Position numbers and translations under genes: made by a program. From Carettochelys insculpta (Eukaryota; Chordata; Testudines; Carettochelyidae), in contig NC_134147.1 in the NCBI RefSeq assembly GCF_033958435.1, positions 45,316,001 to 45,380,000 on the forward strand: a stretch of DNA of 64,000 bases. Direction: 5' to 3'. Shown piece after piece: positions 53,771-64,000 of the stretch (the stretch's first letter is position 1; each line of letters begins with the position of its first letter). The notes below the pieces were generated by a model, which worked only from the letters and a program-made list of their open reading frames with translations, did not search any database and had not been told where the DNA came from.

Positions 53771-54551
53771 TTACGTGAGACAGAAATGTGAGTACTTCTA
53801 GTTATTGCTGCTGAGAAAACGGACAAGTTGGTTCTTCAGGAGCTAATGTCTGGAGTATTGAGATGGGTAGGTGGGAGGGGGACTGCACTAATGGGGATGA
53901 TAGAGGAGCTATATCAAAGGCCAAGAGCTAAGCTGGAAAGAATACATGGAATTTCAGAGTTTTGAGGTGATGGCAGTGTGTCAGATTGGATCACAGGGAT
54001 TCCCTTGGTGCTATCACTCAGTGTTCCAGTCATGACACTGAATCCACCTTCCTGCCCTCTAGGGCTCCCCACTGCCCTGTCCTGCTGGGCCAGAAGTTCT
54101 GCTCGCCCCCAGCCAAGGCACAAAGTCGTGTTAGCAGAGCAGCATGAACACTGAACCAGCTCATCTTTCGAAGGGGTCAGCTAAAAAGCCATTGGCGGCA
54201 GCCAGGAACACAGATCCCTAGAAAAATGAACCTCCAAATAATTCCATCGTACTCTGTAAAAATTTTACACCAAGTAAGCGTTTAAATATGCCTTCTTTGT
54301 CAATGAAAGAGAGATATGCACAATGGCTGCTCCCCACCTCCCTCTTGTAACAATTATTTACGCTGGGCTTAAGCATAAACAAAAGTGTTTTATTAAGTTT
54401 AAAAAGTAGACTTTAAGTGATTGAAAGTGAAAACAGACAGATCAAAGTAAGTTACTGAGCCAAAATAAACAAAATCTGTCAATTAAGTCAAAGAGAAATT
54501 GTTTCAAAGTATGTTCCTCACCCCTTGTCCCTGGTTCAGGTAAAAATCTTT
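53771..54551. other. No gene recognised
   Basis: Plain sequence, AT-rich after 54200. Short frames only. Confidence 0.4.
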
Positions 54552-54560
54552 CAAGACAGA

Positions 54561-54756
54561 TATCAGAGAGGTAGCCCTGTTAGTTTGTGTCTTCAAAAAC
54601 AACAAGAAGTCCTGTGGCACCTTATAGACTAGCAGATATTTTGGAGCATAAGCTTTCGTGGGCAAGGACCTGCTTCATCAGATCTTTGCCCATGAAAGCT
54701 TATGCTCCAAAATACCTGTTAGTCTGTAAGGTGCCACAGGACTTCTTGTTGTTTTT
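54561..54756 (+). mobile_element. Fold-back element with long hairpin and 9-bp duplication
   Basis: Starts with the asymmetric end tatcagagaggtagccctgt. Then an arm (aacaacaagaagtcctgtgg, caccttatagactagcagat, attttggagcataagctttc) is repeated inverted at 54690-54750. The duplication caagacaga is at 54552-54560 and 54757-54765. Same family as 46826, opposite orientation. Non-coding; the 81-codon frame is a by-product. Confidence 0.82.
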
Positions 54757-54765
54757 CAAGACAGA

Positions 54766-55329
54766 GTTTTTCTTTCTCTCTTCCCTGGATGTACAGCTAT
54801 TTAAATTTTTTTCTGAGTTCTTTGTTTTCTAGTTTCTCCATGTGTATCCTCTTAAGGTGGGGAGGCAATTTTGACAAGCCAAATTTAAAAGCCATCCGAA
54901 GACAAAACCCTAATTGCTGTCCATTCTTTTAACACTTTCCCCAGGGCAAGAACTCTTTGTTTATATTCCCATCCCCATCAAAAAAATACAAGATTCAGGA
55001 TGGATTCCAGTACCAGGTATCATGATCACATGTCTTTCTAGGACCAGCCACAGTTTGGGCTTACAGGAGAAAACAAACCATTTACAAATGGTTACTTTGA
55101 GCACCTCATCATTATGTTTCTGGAGATCAAGAATGACCCTCATTAGCACATTTAGTCTTATAAACGATCCACACTTCCTATTTCTAACTTCACATACAAG
55201 AATGATACATGCACAGAAATAGAATAAGCACATTCAGCAGATTTTAACTCTAAAAAATGACATGTTGCATGATGCATTTTGTCGAGTGTCTTCAAGTTAT
55301 GTATATCCATATTCATAACCCAATTTTCA
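54766..55329. other. No gene recognised
   Basis: Frames of 102 and 90 codons face each other at 54914-55233; no domain. Confidence 0.4.
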
Positions 55330-55850
55330 TGAAGCTGGGTGAGGATGGGGTGTGACACATGGGACTGAGACAAGGAAGGTGCTGAGTCCACTTCTCTTCA
55401 TCCTAGTTTTACAGTTAATTAACAGGAGAAGCTAGCCTGTGGTGGGGCAGGGGAAGACAGAGAAAAAGAATGCATGCTGACGGTCTGACCCTTTTAGCTG
55501 TCAGCAAAGAGGAACAGGTAGATAGGGCATCAGAGTAGACATCCGTGTTTCAGGTTGATGGTTTGATGATGAAACACAAAGAAAACTGAAGTTGTGTGTG
55601 GAGGAAGGTAGCAGAACTGTTGATTGACTGTTCAGGAGAGAAGCTGAAGCAGAAGGAAGAATTATGCATGTGGGAAGTACTCTTAGTACCTTTGGAGAGA
55701 GATCTGGAGAACGCAGGGTGCATGGCCAGTGGTGAAAAAGGTGGCAGGAGTCCTGTGCCCCTGGCAATTAACAAACAAATGGAGAGAAAAGGTGAGTATT
55801 GTGTGTGTTTGCTTCCTGTTCTATGGCTTAGAACAAGTGAGTCGTACTGA
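55330..55850 (+). mobile_element. LINE family D, degenerate reverse transcriptase palm and thumb
   Basis: Across shifting frames one can read 'VLSPLLFILVLQ' (motif B end, 55382-55415), 'HADGLTLLAVSKEE' (motif C region, 55472-55512, where Y-A-D-D would be expected), and 'VAGVLC..LTNKW..KV' near 55740-55790, the usual G-V-L-C block after the palm. Several stops and frameshifts. Not functional; family placement is inference. Confidence 0.55.
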
Positions 55851-55984
55851 CATAGAAGAAAAGATACTGTAGTGGACAATGCTGTACAGTGGAGAAGGCT
55901 GGCAAGCTGAGGTTAGTCAGTGTCAGGACTGCCAACCGAAGGCCAAAAGGGATAGCTATCCCCTGGCGTGGTTATTTAAAGGGT

Positions 55985-56210
55985 CTCAGGGCTCTGGGCT
56001 GCTGCCACTAATGAAGCAACAGCGGCACTAGGAAGCCTGGCCCTTTAAATTGCTACCAGTCCCATGAACTGCAGTCCAAGTGGCACTGAAGGACAGGCAT
56101 GGGAAGTGTGTTGTGGTCCAGGAGGCGCTGAGGGCTGGCTGCTCCTAGCTCCTCCTCTTTCGCCTGAGGCCTCGTCCCTTCTGAGGGGCTTACAGCTAAG
56201 CCTCCCCTCA
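55985..56210. repeat. GC-rich dispersed repeat, copy 4
   Basis: 'tcagggctctgggctgctgc', 'ctggccctttaaattgct', 'gctgagggctggctgctcct', 'cctgaggcctcgtccct' are shared with the other GC-rich blocks. Overlapping 128- and 77-codon frames are by-products. Confidence 0.45.
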
Positions 56211-58411
56211 TATGACCTAGGGCTTGGTGATGTTTGTCACCAGCCCTGGTCAGAGTGGAAGGAATTAGGAGGGAAGATGATTTGGCATTCTCATTAACAG
56301 GCTGGAGGCTGCATGTGTGAGGTAGGCTTGACACGGGAGAAGAATGGGAGATGAATGACCAGCAAGGAAAGCATGTAAGGAAGAAAACATCATGAAAGGA
56401 CATGAAAGACTGAGGATATGATGGAAAGGTTTTATCCATGACAGCTTGAAGAGAAAAGGAATTCCAAGGTGTAAATAATCATGCCAAGGACCAAAAGGAG
56501 CGGTGAAGAAGTCTGAGTACCTCCAACCCCACCAAAAGAGCACAAGGTGTTGAGAAGTGGAGTGTGCCTCTTTGAGCTGTGTGTGTAGTGACTGGCTGCT
56601 TCATTTTAAAGAAATTGGCTTGTTTTTTACACATTAGAAATATCAAGATTCGTTTATCTGGAAATGTAGTGGAATTATAGTACCACAAGAGAGTCACACC
56701 AGAGTAACAGAAAGGGAAAGAGATTTTGATCAAACAATTTAAAACACTTTGAATTTTTTAACACCTATTAAAAACAGTCTCCTGGCTAAGTTCCACCTTG
56801 TACTCAATTTAACAGAACCAGCTCAGCTCAGATTCCTTAATGAAGCTAACATCCAAGGATTTGTTTCTTTAAATTAGAATCCTGAGCTGCAGTGAAAGAT
56901 GTAAGAGTAAATGTGTCCATAAATTTATCAAGGGCAACTCCCCTGGTTAACATGAATAGACCTTTCAGATTCAGGTGTTCTGTAAGTTGTTCCTCTGCTT
57001 TTTTGCTCTCATTAAGTAGGAACTAGTCCCTGTCTGCTTTGCAGGCTTGTAAAAATCTCTAGAAAATTAATTTCCTTCTCTGTTAAAATCTTCATTATCT
57101 TCCCTTCAGATTTTTCACTCCTGAGTTCTAAGAGGTGAGTTACTAATCAATTCTACTGCCATTGGTTGTACTTCTCTCAACCAATGATTTCCTTCTGACA
57201 TCCCCCCAATGGCATTCTAGCAGGCAAATCTAGCCCCTCTATCCTCACTGTGCTCAGAAACTACAGTGATAAGAGTGCAGGTAAGTTAGATAAGCAAAAT
57301 CCATTGGATTTACTAGAAATCTTCCGTAATCAAAGATACTTCTCAGACTTATTAATCAAGTAGCATCTTTTGACAAAACATGTTAAGCTCCTATTTAAAT
57401 GAACAGTAACAAAATCTTTGGACCTTTAAAAGCAAACTGTAAACATTTTAGAGATGCATCAAACTGCAAATCCGCTACCAGTCATTCTTTTACATTTTGT
57501 GAAACCTTTCTGCAGATGATGGTTTTCACTGTGACACCTGGGAATTCTTAGGATGCTGTGCAGGATTCAGAAATGTTATTTTCCTTCCTACTGACAGCTT
57601 GTTTTTCCACATCATTTACTTCCTCAAACAATGCTTTTTAAAAAGTTCTGATGACTGTTTTCTGATAAAAAAAAAAAAGACAATTCCCAGGGAACCTGTG
57701 CACCACATTGACAGGAAAGCTGTAATTTCAAGGTGGAATCTTTTCCTCTCGGGCCTAAGAGATGAGTCCCAGAATCTATTGCAAACATACGGAACAAAAT
57801 TGAAATAATTTCGTAGGCATCCCTTGTTTCAATGGATTCGTGGGATGTCATGGAAAAGCTGCCTTATGCATACATAATTCATGGAAGATTCTTTGCTGGA
57901 TTGTTGGAATTGTCTGTATCTTCCATCCCACGCCCAGCATATTTCCTCTCTCTAGCTCACAAAAAAGGTAGGCATGGAATAGTTATGGGGGTGAGGATTT
58001 TATAATATTGAAGGACATTTTGTTTTGTTTTGAGCTTTGTGACATTTTTAGGTTCTGCACAATATTTTTCACATAAGTTGAACAATTGTGAATTAGAGGA
58101 AATACACATTTCTGACTAAAGGGAAGCACCTACAATAGAAGCTACTAATATTATTGCTCTATTTCTACTGTAAGATAGCCAAAAATATTGAGAAAAGTAA
58201 TAGCAGTCTGGAGAACTGGATATAAGACACAAATCTTTAAAAAGGAAGGGTAATTAACCACTGCTTACAGAAGGCTGTAGTAGATTCTCCATTACTTGGA
58301 GTCTTTACATGAAGATGGGATGCCTTTCTGAAAGATAGTGCCCTCATTTAATAACAAGCTAGTGGGTTCAGTACAGTAACTCCTGGGTGAAATTCTATTG
58401 CTCTTTTTTTA
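56211..58411. other. 2.2 kb, no gene recognised
   Basis: AT-rich, no frame above 92 codons outside the GC repeat, no repeat ends. An A-run lies at 57667-57678. Confidence 0.45.
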
Positions 58412-58870
58412 GAATCATATTAATGGCCCTCAAGAGGTCATCTTGCCCATTCCCTCACATTGAGCCAGGATGAAGTATATAGAGAATATTTCACATGTTT
58501 TTATCTTCCTAAAAAAACCCACCCCCACCATTGGCAGGAATTCTGCGTCCTACCTCGGTAACCTGTTCCAGTGCTTAACGAGCCTTTTTTCCTAGTATCT
58601 AACCTAAATCGCCCTTGCTGCAGAGTAAGCTGATTAGTTCTTGTCCTACCCTGCAGGGATATAACAAACAATTGATCACCATGCGCTATTTAACAACACA
58701 CATATTTGTAGACGATGATGGTCCCTCCCCGCAGCCTTCTGTTTCTAGACTGCATGAGCCCAATCGTTCAACCTTTCCTCAGAGATCCAGTTTTCTAAAC
58801 CTCTTTTTGTTGCTCCTTTTTGGAGAATCATTTCTATTGGTCCATTTTGGGTCTGGTTCACTTTGTTCAC
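58412..58870 (-). mobile_element. Old CR1-like LINE 3' region, antisense
   Basis: The plus strand has 'ggccctcaagaggtcatctt', 'ggtaacctgttccagtgctt', 'ctagtatctaacctaaatcg', 'ttgctgcagagtaagctgat', 'ttttggagaatcatttctat'. This follows the antisense CR1 layout but is more diverged than the other copies. No coding capacity. Confidence 0.65.
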
Positions 58871-58888
58871 TTTATTCTCCAAGGTTAC

Positions 58889-59248
58889 GGTTACAGTAGA
58901 ACCATCTGTTGACAGACGTTTCTGTCAGAAGACATTCTCCAACAAAATGTATGTCAATAGAGCAGCTGGGCTGCCTGGCCACTCTCTTGACAAAACAGCC
59001 AACTGGAAGCAAAGGACAGTGGGTTGCCCAGTGTCCTGGAAGCCCTGTCTGCAAGAAGAAGGCCACCCAAAGCATCCACACAGCTATTTTGTCTACAGAA
59101 TCTGTCAAAAAAGGCGCTCTTCCTCATCTGGGAGAGGCAGAAGGCTGCTGGCAGAAGTGCTGAGTTTTGTCGACACATTGTTGGCAAAATGCATTTTTTG
59201 TGTGGATGTGCGGCAAGGTTTTTGTCGAAAAAACTCACTAGTGTAGCC
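58889..59248. mobile_element. Harbinger-like MITE, older copy
   Basis: Left ggttacagtagaacc and right (reverse complement) ggctacactagtgag are similar ends. The interior has mirrored 'ttgtcgac' and 'gttgacag' blocks, 'acaaaacagcc' and 'ggctatttt'-type arms. The flanking triplets do not match clearly. Overlapping frames (up to 127 codons, both strands) have no domain. Confidence 0.5.
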
Positions 59249-59351
59249 ATAGCAAAGTGTGTTCCTCAAAGCTGGACAGAGTACGGTAGCTGAGGCATCA
59301 CCAGTGCAGAACAGAGAAGAGCAATTACCATGACTTACATGACACCCCTGT

Positions 59352-59423
59352 GAATACACCCCGGAATGATGCAAGAGGTCAGACAAAATGATCACAATGC
59401 CCCTTCCTGGCCTTAAAATCAAT
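59352..59423 (+). mobile_element. CR1-type 3' end fragment
   Basis: 'gatgcaagaggtcagacaaa', 'atgatcacaatgccccttcc', 'tggccttaaaatcaatg' match the CR1 terminus also seen at 28205. It continues the region next to the MITE at 58889. Confidence 0.65.
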
Positions 59424-59839
59424 GTGGTGCACACACCTCCTGTCACAGACAAATGTAACTCGGACCTCAGTAGTTGGTAGCTCTGGTCTAAAGCTGGACC
59501 TGACAATTCGATTGGGCTCTAACTCTGCCAAGGTGAGCTCTTCCACATTGAACCTTACCATACCCACACCTAATGCGAAAGATGATGCAAAGAAAATGCC
59601 GATGATGGTTGTTAAACTATGACAATGTGACAATGACAGTTGTTGGCTTTGACCTTAACTGTATTAAACACTGGAGGTTTTATACCACAGCTGAGTAGCT
59701 TGAGTTTCTTGTGAACGGAGGTGTTCACAAATGAATGTGAGGTCATGTGTTTATGTTTGTAGTAAACTTGAATTTAAAAAACCGATTATATCTGACATCA
59801 CTGGGGATTTCATGCACCTAGTTCAATATTGCACATCCC

Positions 59840-60030
59840 TTCCATCTGGGGTCTACAGCTGACCCCTGTACTCCTCAATATCATGAAGAGTAAGGGAGGT
59901 CAATGGGAGAGTTTCTCCCATCTAATTCCCTGGGTGAGGATGGCCAGGTAAGTCAATTATAGATAAGTCAGTTCTAGCTATGCAATTGTTGTAGCTCGAA
60001 GGGCGTGTCTATAATTGACTTTAATGTCTT
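59840..60030 (-). mobile_element. Truncated Harbinger-like MITE, related to 45961
   Basis: Read on the minus strand it carries 'gagaaactctcccattgacc' and 'tagctagaactgact' blocks matching 45961-46258, and on the plus strand 'agctatgcaattgttgtagct' as in 32479. The ends are unclear. Confidence 0.45.
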
Positions 60031-61492
60031 GGGTACACCTGGCCAGAGTCTAGAATTGAGGGACTTGTCTTACATTGAAAGGTATTTTACTTCATGAAGG
60101 GCCCCACTGGGATGCCTCAGAGTGAGTGAGAGTAGGAGAGTCCAGCCCAAAATCAGGGAGTCTGGCATACAGCTTATAAAACGACACTGGACAGACTGAT
60201 AGCAAACCCCTTATAATTTCAGGTTGTTTGCTTTTTACAGAGAATGCAATTAAAAATGCTGAGCCATTGGTCAAGAGCCAGAGCTGGGCTCTATCCTCAA
60301 ATTTTATCACAGCATTCTACTTGATATCTGCAGAAACCAGTCATTACTCCTCCTTGCAATGAACACGAGCAAAAGGCAAAACAAATGTTTTCCCCTCCTT
60401 CATGACACAGATGAGTTATTTTGCACCTGAGAGGTAAGAAGAGAAATGGGGAGACGTGTCTGTATGACATTACTGCATCTGACTGCCACTGGTGGAAAAA
60501 TACTGAAAGCAACTATCACTGGCTGATGCACAGGAAAATTTTGCTCCCTGGAATTGATTGCTTGCTGGCAAAACCACAAAGCATCGACACGATTTTCGTA
60601 GTCTGCATACCTAGCAAACGTTCTTGTAATAATTTTCTGCTGGTTACAACTGAAGAATTGCATTGAGTGCTCAGACTGGTTTCCAGTTACATGGGCATAT
60701 TGTACTGCGCCTATGGCTTCTGAAAATTCAACGGTGTAGGTATGAATTGATTTAAAAGATGTTTTGAGCACCAAAGGAGCAGCAGGCATAGGCCTGCAAG
60801 GTTCCGCCAGAGTCAATAAGACCTGCCCCCTAGTTCCACAGGCTCTGCTGTGGTTTCATTCCATTCAGGAAATTATCAATGTATCAAGTACGGGTGTATC
60901 GAAGAGTAGGACCATGTACTCGGGAGCTCAGTCATTTCCTCAAATATAGATATGGTGCCCTGCAGAAGATTGTTTCAATTATTCTATGAAGAAAGAGCAC
61001 CAGCTGCCCTTCCTAAGCAGTGGTGAGGCCATTTCTCTTCATGCTAACAGCCTCACCAACCCCTCAGGCTCCAACCCAGCAAAGCACTTCAACACATGGT
61101 GAACTTTCAGTCCAGGAATAGTGTCGCTGACTTCAATTTTGGGCGTAGGTGATGAAGCAAGTGCTGTTGGAGTGTCTCCAGTCACACCTTCATCTCACTG
61201 ATAGCCTCCTACCTGATCCTTGTGCCATGATTTTTCCTGATACAAATGGCAAGCAATTGGAACATGCACTTTAAAATTACAGCAGCTAAATCTAAAATAA
61301 CCCACATCTGTAACTATGGGCAGCAGACTCTGTTCTCATATATTTAGAGCTTGGAATCCACAGTGTATTCCACCGAACCAAACTTTTTGAAGGCTTCCAC
61401 GAGAAGAATTCTCACTTAAATAACACTAGCTCCAGCTATGCCACTCCAAGATGAGCCATTTTAGCTATTGTTTTATTCATTATAAGTATTGT
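60031..61492. other. No gene recognised
   Basis: A 138-codon minus frame (60400-60816) overlaps an 81-codon plus frame. No domain was recognised. Otherwise plain sequence. Confidence 0.4.
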
Positions 61493-62460
61493 CATAGATT
61501 TCAGAGGTTCCAAGGCCAGAAGAACTGTTAGTGATCATCTGGTTTGACCTCGTGTACAGCGGAGCCGACAGTCACCGGAGGGCCTGGGGCAAGCTGTGGG
61601 GGCTGGCTATGCACCCCCGGAAGGGGTGAGGCTTCAGGCAGAAGGGGCGGGGTCAAGGACAGTCAGCCCTCAGTGCTGCCCAGACCACAGCACTGCCCAC
61701 CCCTTAGCCCTGAGAGCCACAGGGTGGTGCTCTGCTGGAAGTTCAAAGGGACGCTTCAGTGGGCCTGCCCCTGTGTCACACAGGCTACTGATCTTTCCCA
61801 AAGTATTTCCTAAAGCAGCTTTTTTAGAAAAACATCCAATCTTGATTTAATAATGGTCGGGGATGGGGAATCCATCACAACTCTTGGTCGATTGTCCCAA
61901 TGGTTAATTATGCCCACTGTTAAAAATGTACACCTTCTTTCCAGCCTGAATTTGTCTAGCTTCAACTTCCAGACATTAGACCATTATTGACCTGCCTTGG
62001 CTAGATGGAAGTGTTCATTATTAAATATTTATTCCCCATGCAGGTACTTATGGACTGTAATCAAGTCAGCCTTTAACCTTCTCTTTAGCAAGCTAAAGAG
62101 ATCGATCCCCTTGAGTCTGTCACTGTAATACATGTTTTCTAATCTTCTGATGATTCTCCTGGCTCTATTTGTCATTCCAATTTAACAACATTCCTTGTGA
62201 ATTGTGGACATCAGAACTGGACACAGGATTCCAGCAGTAGTCACTGCAGTACCAACTACAGAGGTAAAAAAAACCTCTCTGTTCTCGAGATTCCATCATT
62301 TATGCCTCCCAGGATTGCATGAGCTCACTTGGCTACAGGATCACACTGTGAGTTCGTGTTCAGCGGATTTTCTTCCACAACCCCGAATCTTTTTCAGTCT
62401 CTGCTTCCCAGGAGAGAGTCTCCTCCTCCACCAAGTATGATCTACAGTCTTTGTTCCCAG
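61493..62460 (-). mobile_element. CR1 LINE 3' region, antisense, interrupted
   Basis: The left part (61493-61556) is the terminus: 'tcatagatttcagaggttcc', 'gatcatctggtttgacct'. The right part (61772-62460) continues with 'agaaaaacatccaatcttga', 'ttgtcccaatggttaatta', 'cttatggactgtaatcaagt', 'gaattgtggacatcagaact', 'ggacacaggattccagcagt'. The reverse complement of the last blocks would be the C-terminal coding part. The gap 61557-61771 is a GC-rich insertion. Confidence 0.9.
61557..61771 (-). repeat. GC-rich dispersed repeat, copy 5, nested in CR1
   Basis: Interrupts the CR1 phrase. The imperfect repeats gtgtaca (left, 61552-61558) and gtgtcaca (right, 61772-61779) may be a short target duplication. 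Contains 'gcagaaggggcggggtcaag' and 'cagtcagccctcagtgct', the complement of blocks at 53640 and 56130. Shows that this GC-rich family is mobile. Confidence 0.6.
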
Positions 62461-62840
62461 ACAGATATATTTAGAAAACAAAGCACTCCGACAACTGTGA
62501 AGCACCACAATTATTTTAAATCGCTGTTCCTGGTAACATGATTTCTCAGTCCATTTTTTGTGAGCTTCTGGTTTTCGTTTTATTCATATTTTATCTTGCA
62601 AGTGCAGAAAACAGAAGAGAGAGACAAAAAAATTCCCATTAGGAGAAAAGGTTATAAAAACAGATTTTTTTCAATTTGTTAAAATAAAGAAGCAGCACCT
62701 TTGTGTAAGCACTTCAATCACATGCAAAGCGTCACTAGAATGTGGCTTTTTTCCCAAATCTCATTTGGAAGGAGAAACATGTGCACTATGTAGTTTCAAA
62801 GTGCTTGACAAGTATATTAACTTCTCTGCAGCTAATTCCA
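62461..62840. other. No gene recognised
   Basis: AT-rich spacer. Confidence 0.4.
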
Positions 62841-62930
62841 CATTGGAGTCAGAAACATTTCTGAGGTGGAGTTTGACCTTATGAACTTTCTGTACAGTCC
62901 GAGTGCCGGTGACACCTTTTAAAGTCACTA

Positions 62931-63624
62931 GAGCCGTGTCTACATGTGCACGCTACTTCAAAGTAGCGACACTAACTTCGAAATAGCGCCCCTCACGGCT
63001 ACACGTGTCGGGCGCTATTTCGAAGTTAACATCGACGTTAGGCGGCGAGACGTCGAAGCCGCTAACCCCATGAGGGGATAGGAATAGCGCCCTACTTCGA
63101 CATTCAACGTTGAAGTAGGGACCGTGTAGTCGTTGCGCGTCCCGCAACATCGAAATTGTGGGGTCCCCCACGGTGGCCATCAGCTGAGGGGTTGAGAGAC
63201 GCTCTCTCTCCAGCCCCTCCGGGGCTCTATGGTCATCGTGTGCAGCAGCCCTTAGCCCAGGGCTTCTGGCTGCTGCTGCGGCAGCTGGGGATCCATGCTG
63301 CATACACAGGGTCTGCAACCAGTTGTCGGCTCTGTGTATCTTGTGCTGTTTAGTGCAACTGTGTCTGGGAGGGGCCCTTTAAGGGAGCGGCTTGCTGTTG
63401 AGTCCGCCCTGTGACTCTGTCTGCAGCTGTGCCTGGCACCCTTATTTCGATGTGTGCTACTTTGGCGTGTAGACGTTCCCTCGCAGCGCCTATTTCGATG
63501 TGGTGCTGCCCAACGTCGAAGTTGAACATCGACGTTGCCAGCCCTGGAGGACGTGTAGACGTTACTCATCGAAAGCTACATCGAAATAAGTTACTGCGAA
63601 GTAGGCTTCACGTGTAGACGTAGC
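62931..63624. mobile_element. CpG-rich MITE (694 bp) with CTA duplication
   Basis: Left gagccgtgtctacatgtg and right (reverse complement) ggctacgtctacacgtg are TIRs. CTA lies at 62928-62930 and 63625-63627. Subterminal blocks are rich in tcgaa/ttcga (such as gcgctatttcgaagttaaca and gcctatttcgatgtg) and in intact CpG. Frames at 62953-63617 on both strands have no transposase motif. Harbinger-like by duplication length; this is inference. Confidence 0.7.
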
Positions 63625-63654
63625 CTAGTAGTCCTACTTACAACAGCTTCATTA

Positions 63655-63671
63655 ATAAATAAATAAATAAA
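63655..63671. repeat. AATA microsatellite
   Basis: Four AATA/TAAA units inside the hAT copy, expanded from the taataaattaaa seen at the matching site near 43464. Confidence 0.85.
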
Positions 63672-63752
63672 GGTGCAGAGCTTTCCCGTTTCAGTTTTTA
63701 AATCCTCATCCATCCAGGATTTGGAAATATCTAAAAATATCTGGGGTTTTAA

Positions 63753-64000
63753 TACAGGTTGAACCCCTCTTATCCTGGGTTCTCTGATTCTGGGAGCTGC
63801 AACCACAGAGATTGCTAGGGGCTGGAAGTTCAGCTGGTCTGGCAGGAGGTCCCAGTGGCTGGGAGCAGAGCCACCTGTGACCCTGGGCCGGGAGGCCGGA
63901 GGTTCAGAGACGCCAGCAGCCCAGGCAGGGAGACCCTGTGGGGAACTGTATGTGGGGAGGAGGAGCAGGGCTGAGCTCCTGTCTGCATGTCAAAGAAAAT
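63753..64000. mobile_element. Start of a Tigger-like TIR element, right end outside window
   Basis: TA at 63753-63754, then caggttgaacccctcttatc, similar to the TIR of the MITE copies at 3257-15568. The following sequence (gctgcaaccacagag, GC-rich) is different, so it is another family. No right end before the window stops. Confidence 0.5.

Larger units (their letters stand above)
62841..63680. mobile_element. hAT-like element, second copy, split by a CpG-rich MITE
   Basis: 62841-62930 matches 43343-43440: 'ggagtcagaaacatttctga', 'ccgagtgccggtgacacctt', 'aaagtcacta'. 63628-63680 matches 43441-43475 plus 45492 onward: 'gtcctacttacaacagcttc', 'attaataaataaa', 'ggtgcagagcttt'. It therefore shows the uninterrupted state of the site where LINE copy 2 inserted in the other copy. 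The right third of the element is missing or too diverged. Confidence 0.75.

Noticed and set aside
59352..59423. Conserved regulatory element
   Set aside because: The similarity with 28205 is explained by both being CR1 3' ends.
1..64000. CRISPR arrays, operons, bacterial genes
   Set aside because: No regular spacer-repeat arrays, no dense coding, and the repeat content is clearly vertebrate.

Overview
The window is non-coding vertebrate DNA, most probably from a turtle (cryptodire-like). The evidence is the repeat content: CR1 LINE fragments that match the CR1 3' ends I know from turtles and crocodilians, two tRNA-derived SINEs of the tortoise/Cry type (A box, B box and a CR1-like 3' end), MIR-like SINEs, and many short DNA transposons. 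No exon, host protein-coding gene, rRNA or tRNA gene could be supported. The only long reading frames are retrotransposon reverse transcriptases, all broken or truncated.

Layout. 0-8 kb holds degraded CR1 pieces, an old hAT-like element, one copy of a TA-flanked MITE, and an antisense LINE 3' end (family B). 8-16 kb carries four more copies of the same MITE and a 21-base poly-C run. 16-20 kb has Harbinger-like MITEs, a fold-back element, a SINE, a possible antisense solo LTR and a MIR-like SINE. 20-34 kb is mostly plain sequence with a LINE tail (family C, TAAG tail), a short tandem array and two small MITEs.

34-46 kb is the richest part. Three same-strand copies of one APE-type non-LTR retrotransposon (family A) lie there. 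Copy 1 (34.1-36.6 kb) keeps the end of the endonuclease, the whole reverse transcriptase and a C-terminal zinc finger, broken by a single stop. Copy 3 (37.5-38.1 kb) and copy 2 (43.5-45.5 kb) are 5'-truncated. All three have recognisable target-site duplications. Copy 2 sits inside a hAT element. Between copies 3 and 2 is a CR1 copy that carries a nested fold-back hAT element with its own 8-bp duplication.

46-64 kb has two long fold-back palindromes, a SINE nested in a family B LINE, a hAT element, a broken LINE of another type (family D), several CR1 pieces (one interrupted by a GC-rich repeat), and a second copy of the 43 kb hAT element interrupted by a young-looking, CpG-rich MITE.

The most interesting observation is at the 3' ends of the family A copies. 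Each has a 5-bp stem with a 4-base loop directly before a shared 14-base terminus. Three of the five base pairs differ between copy 1 and copies 2/3, yet pairing is kept. This looks like a conserved RNA hairpin used by the reverse transcriptase. The nested insertions also allow the order of events to be read. All identifications come from reading the sequence and from recalled family consensus; no search was run.
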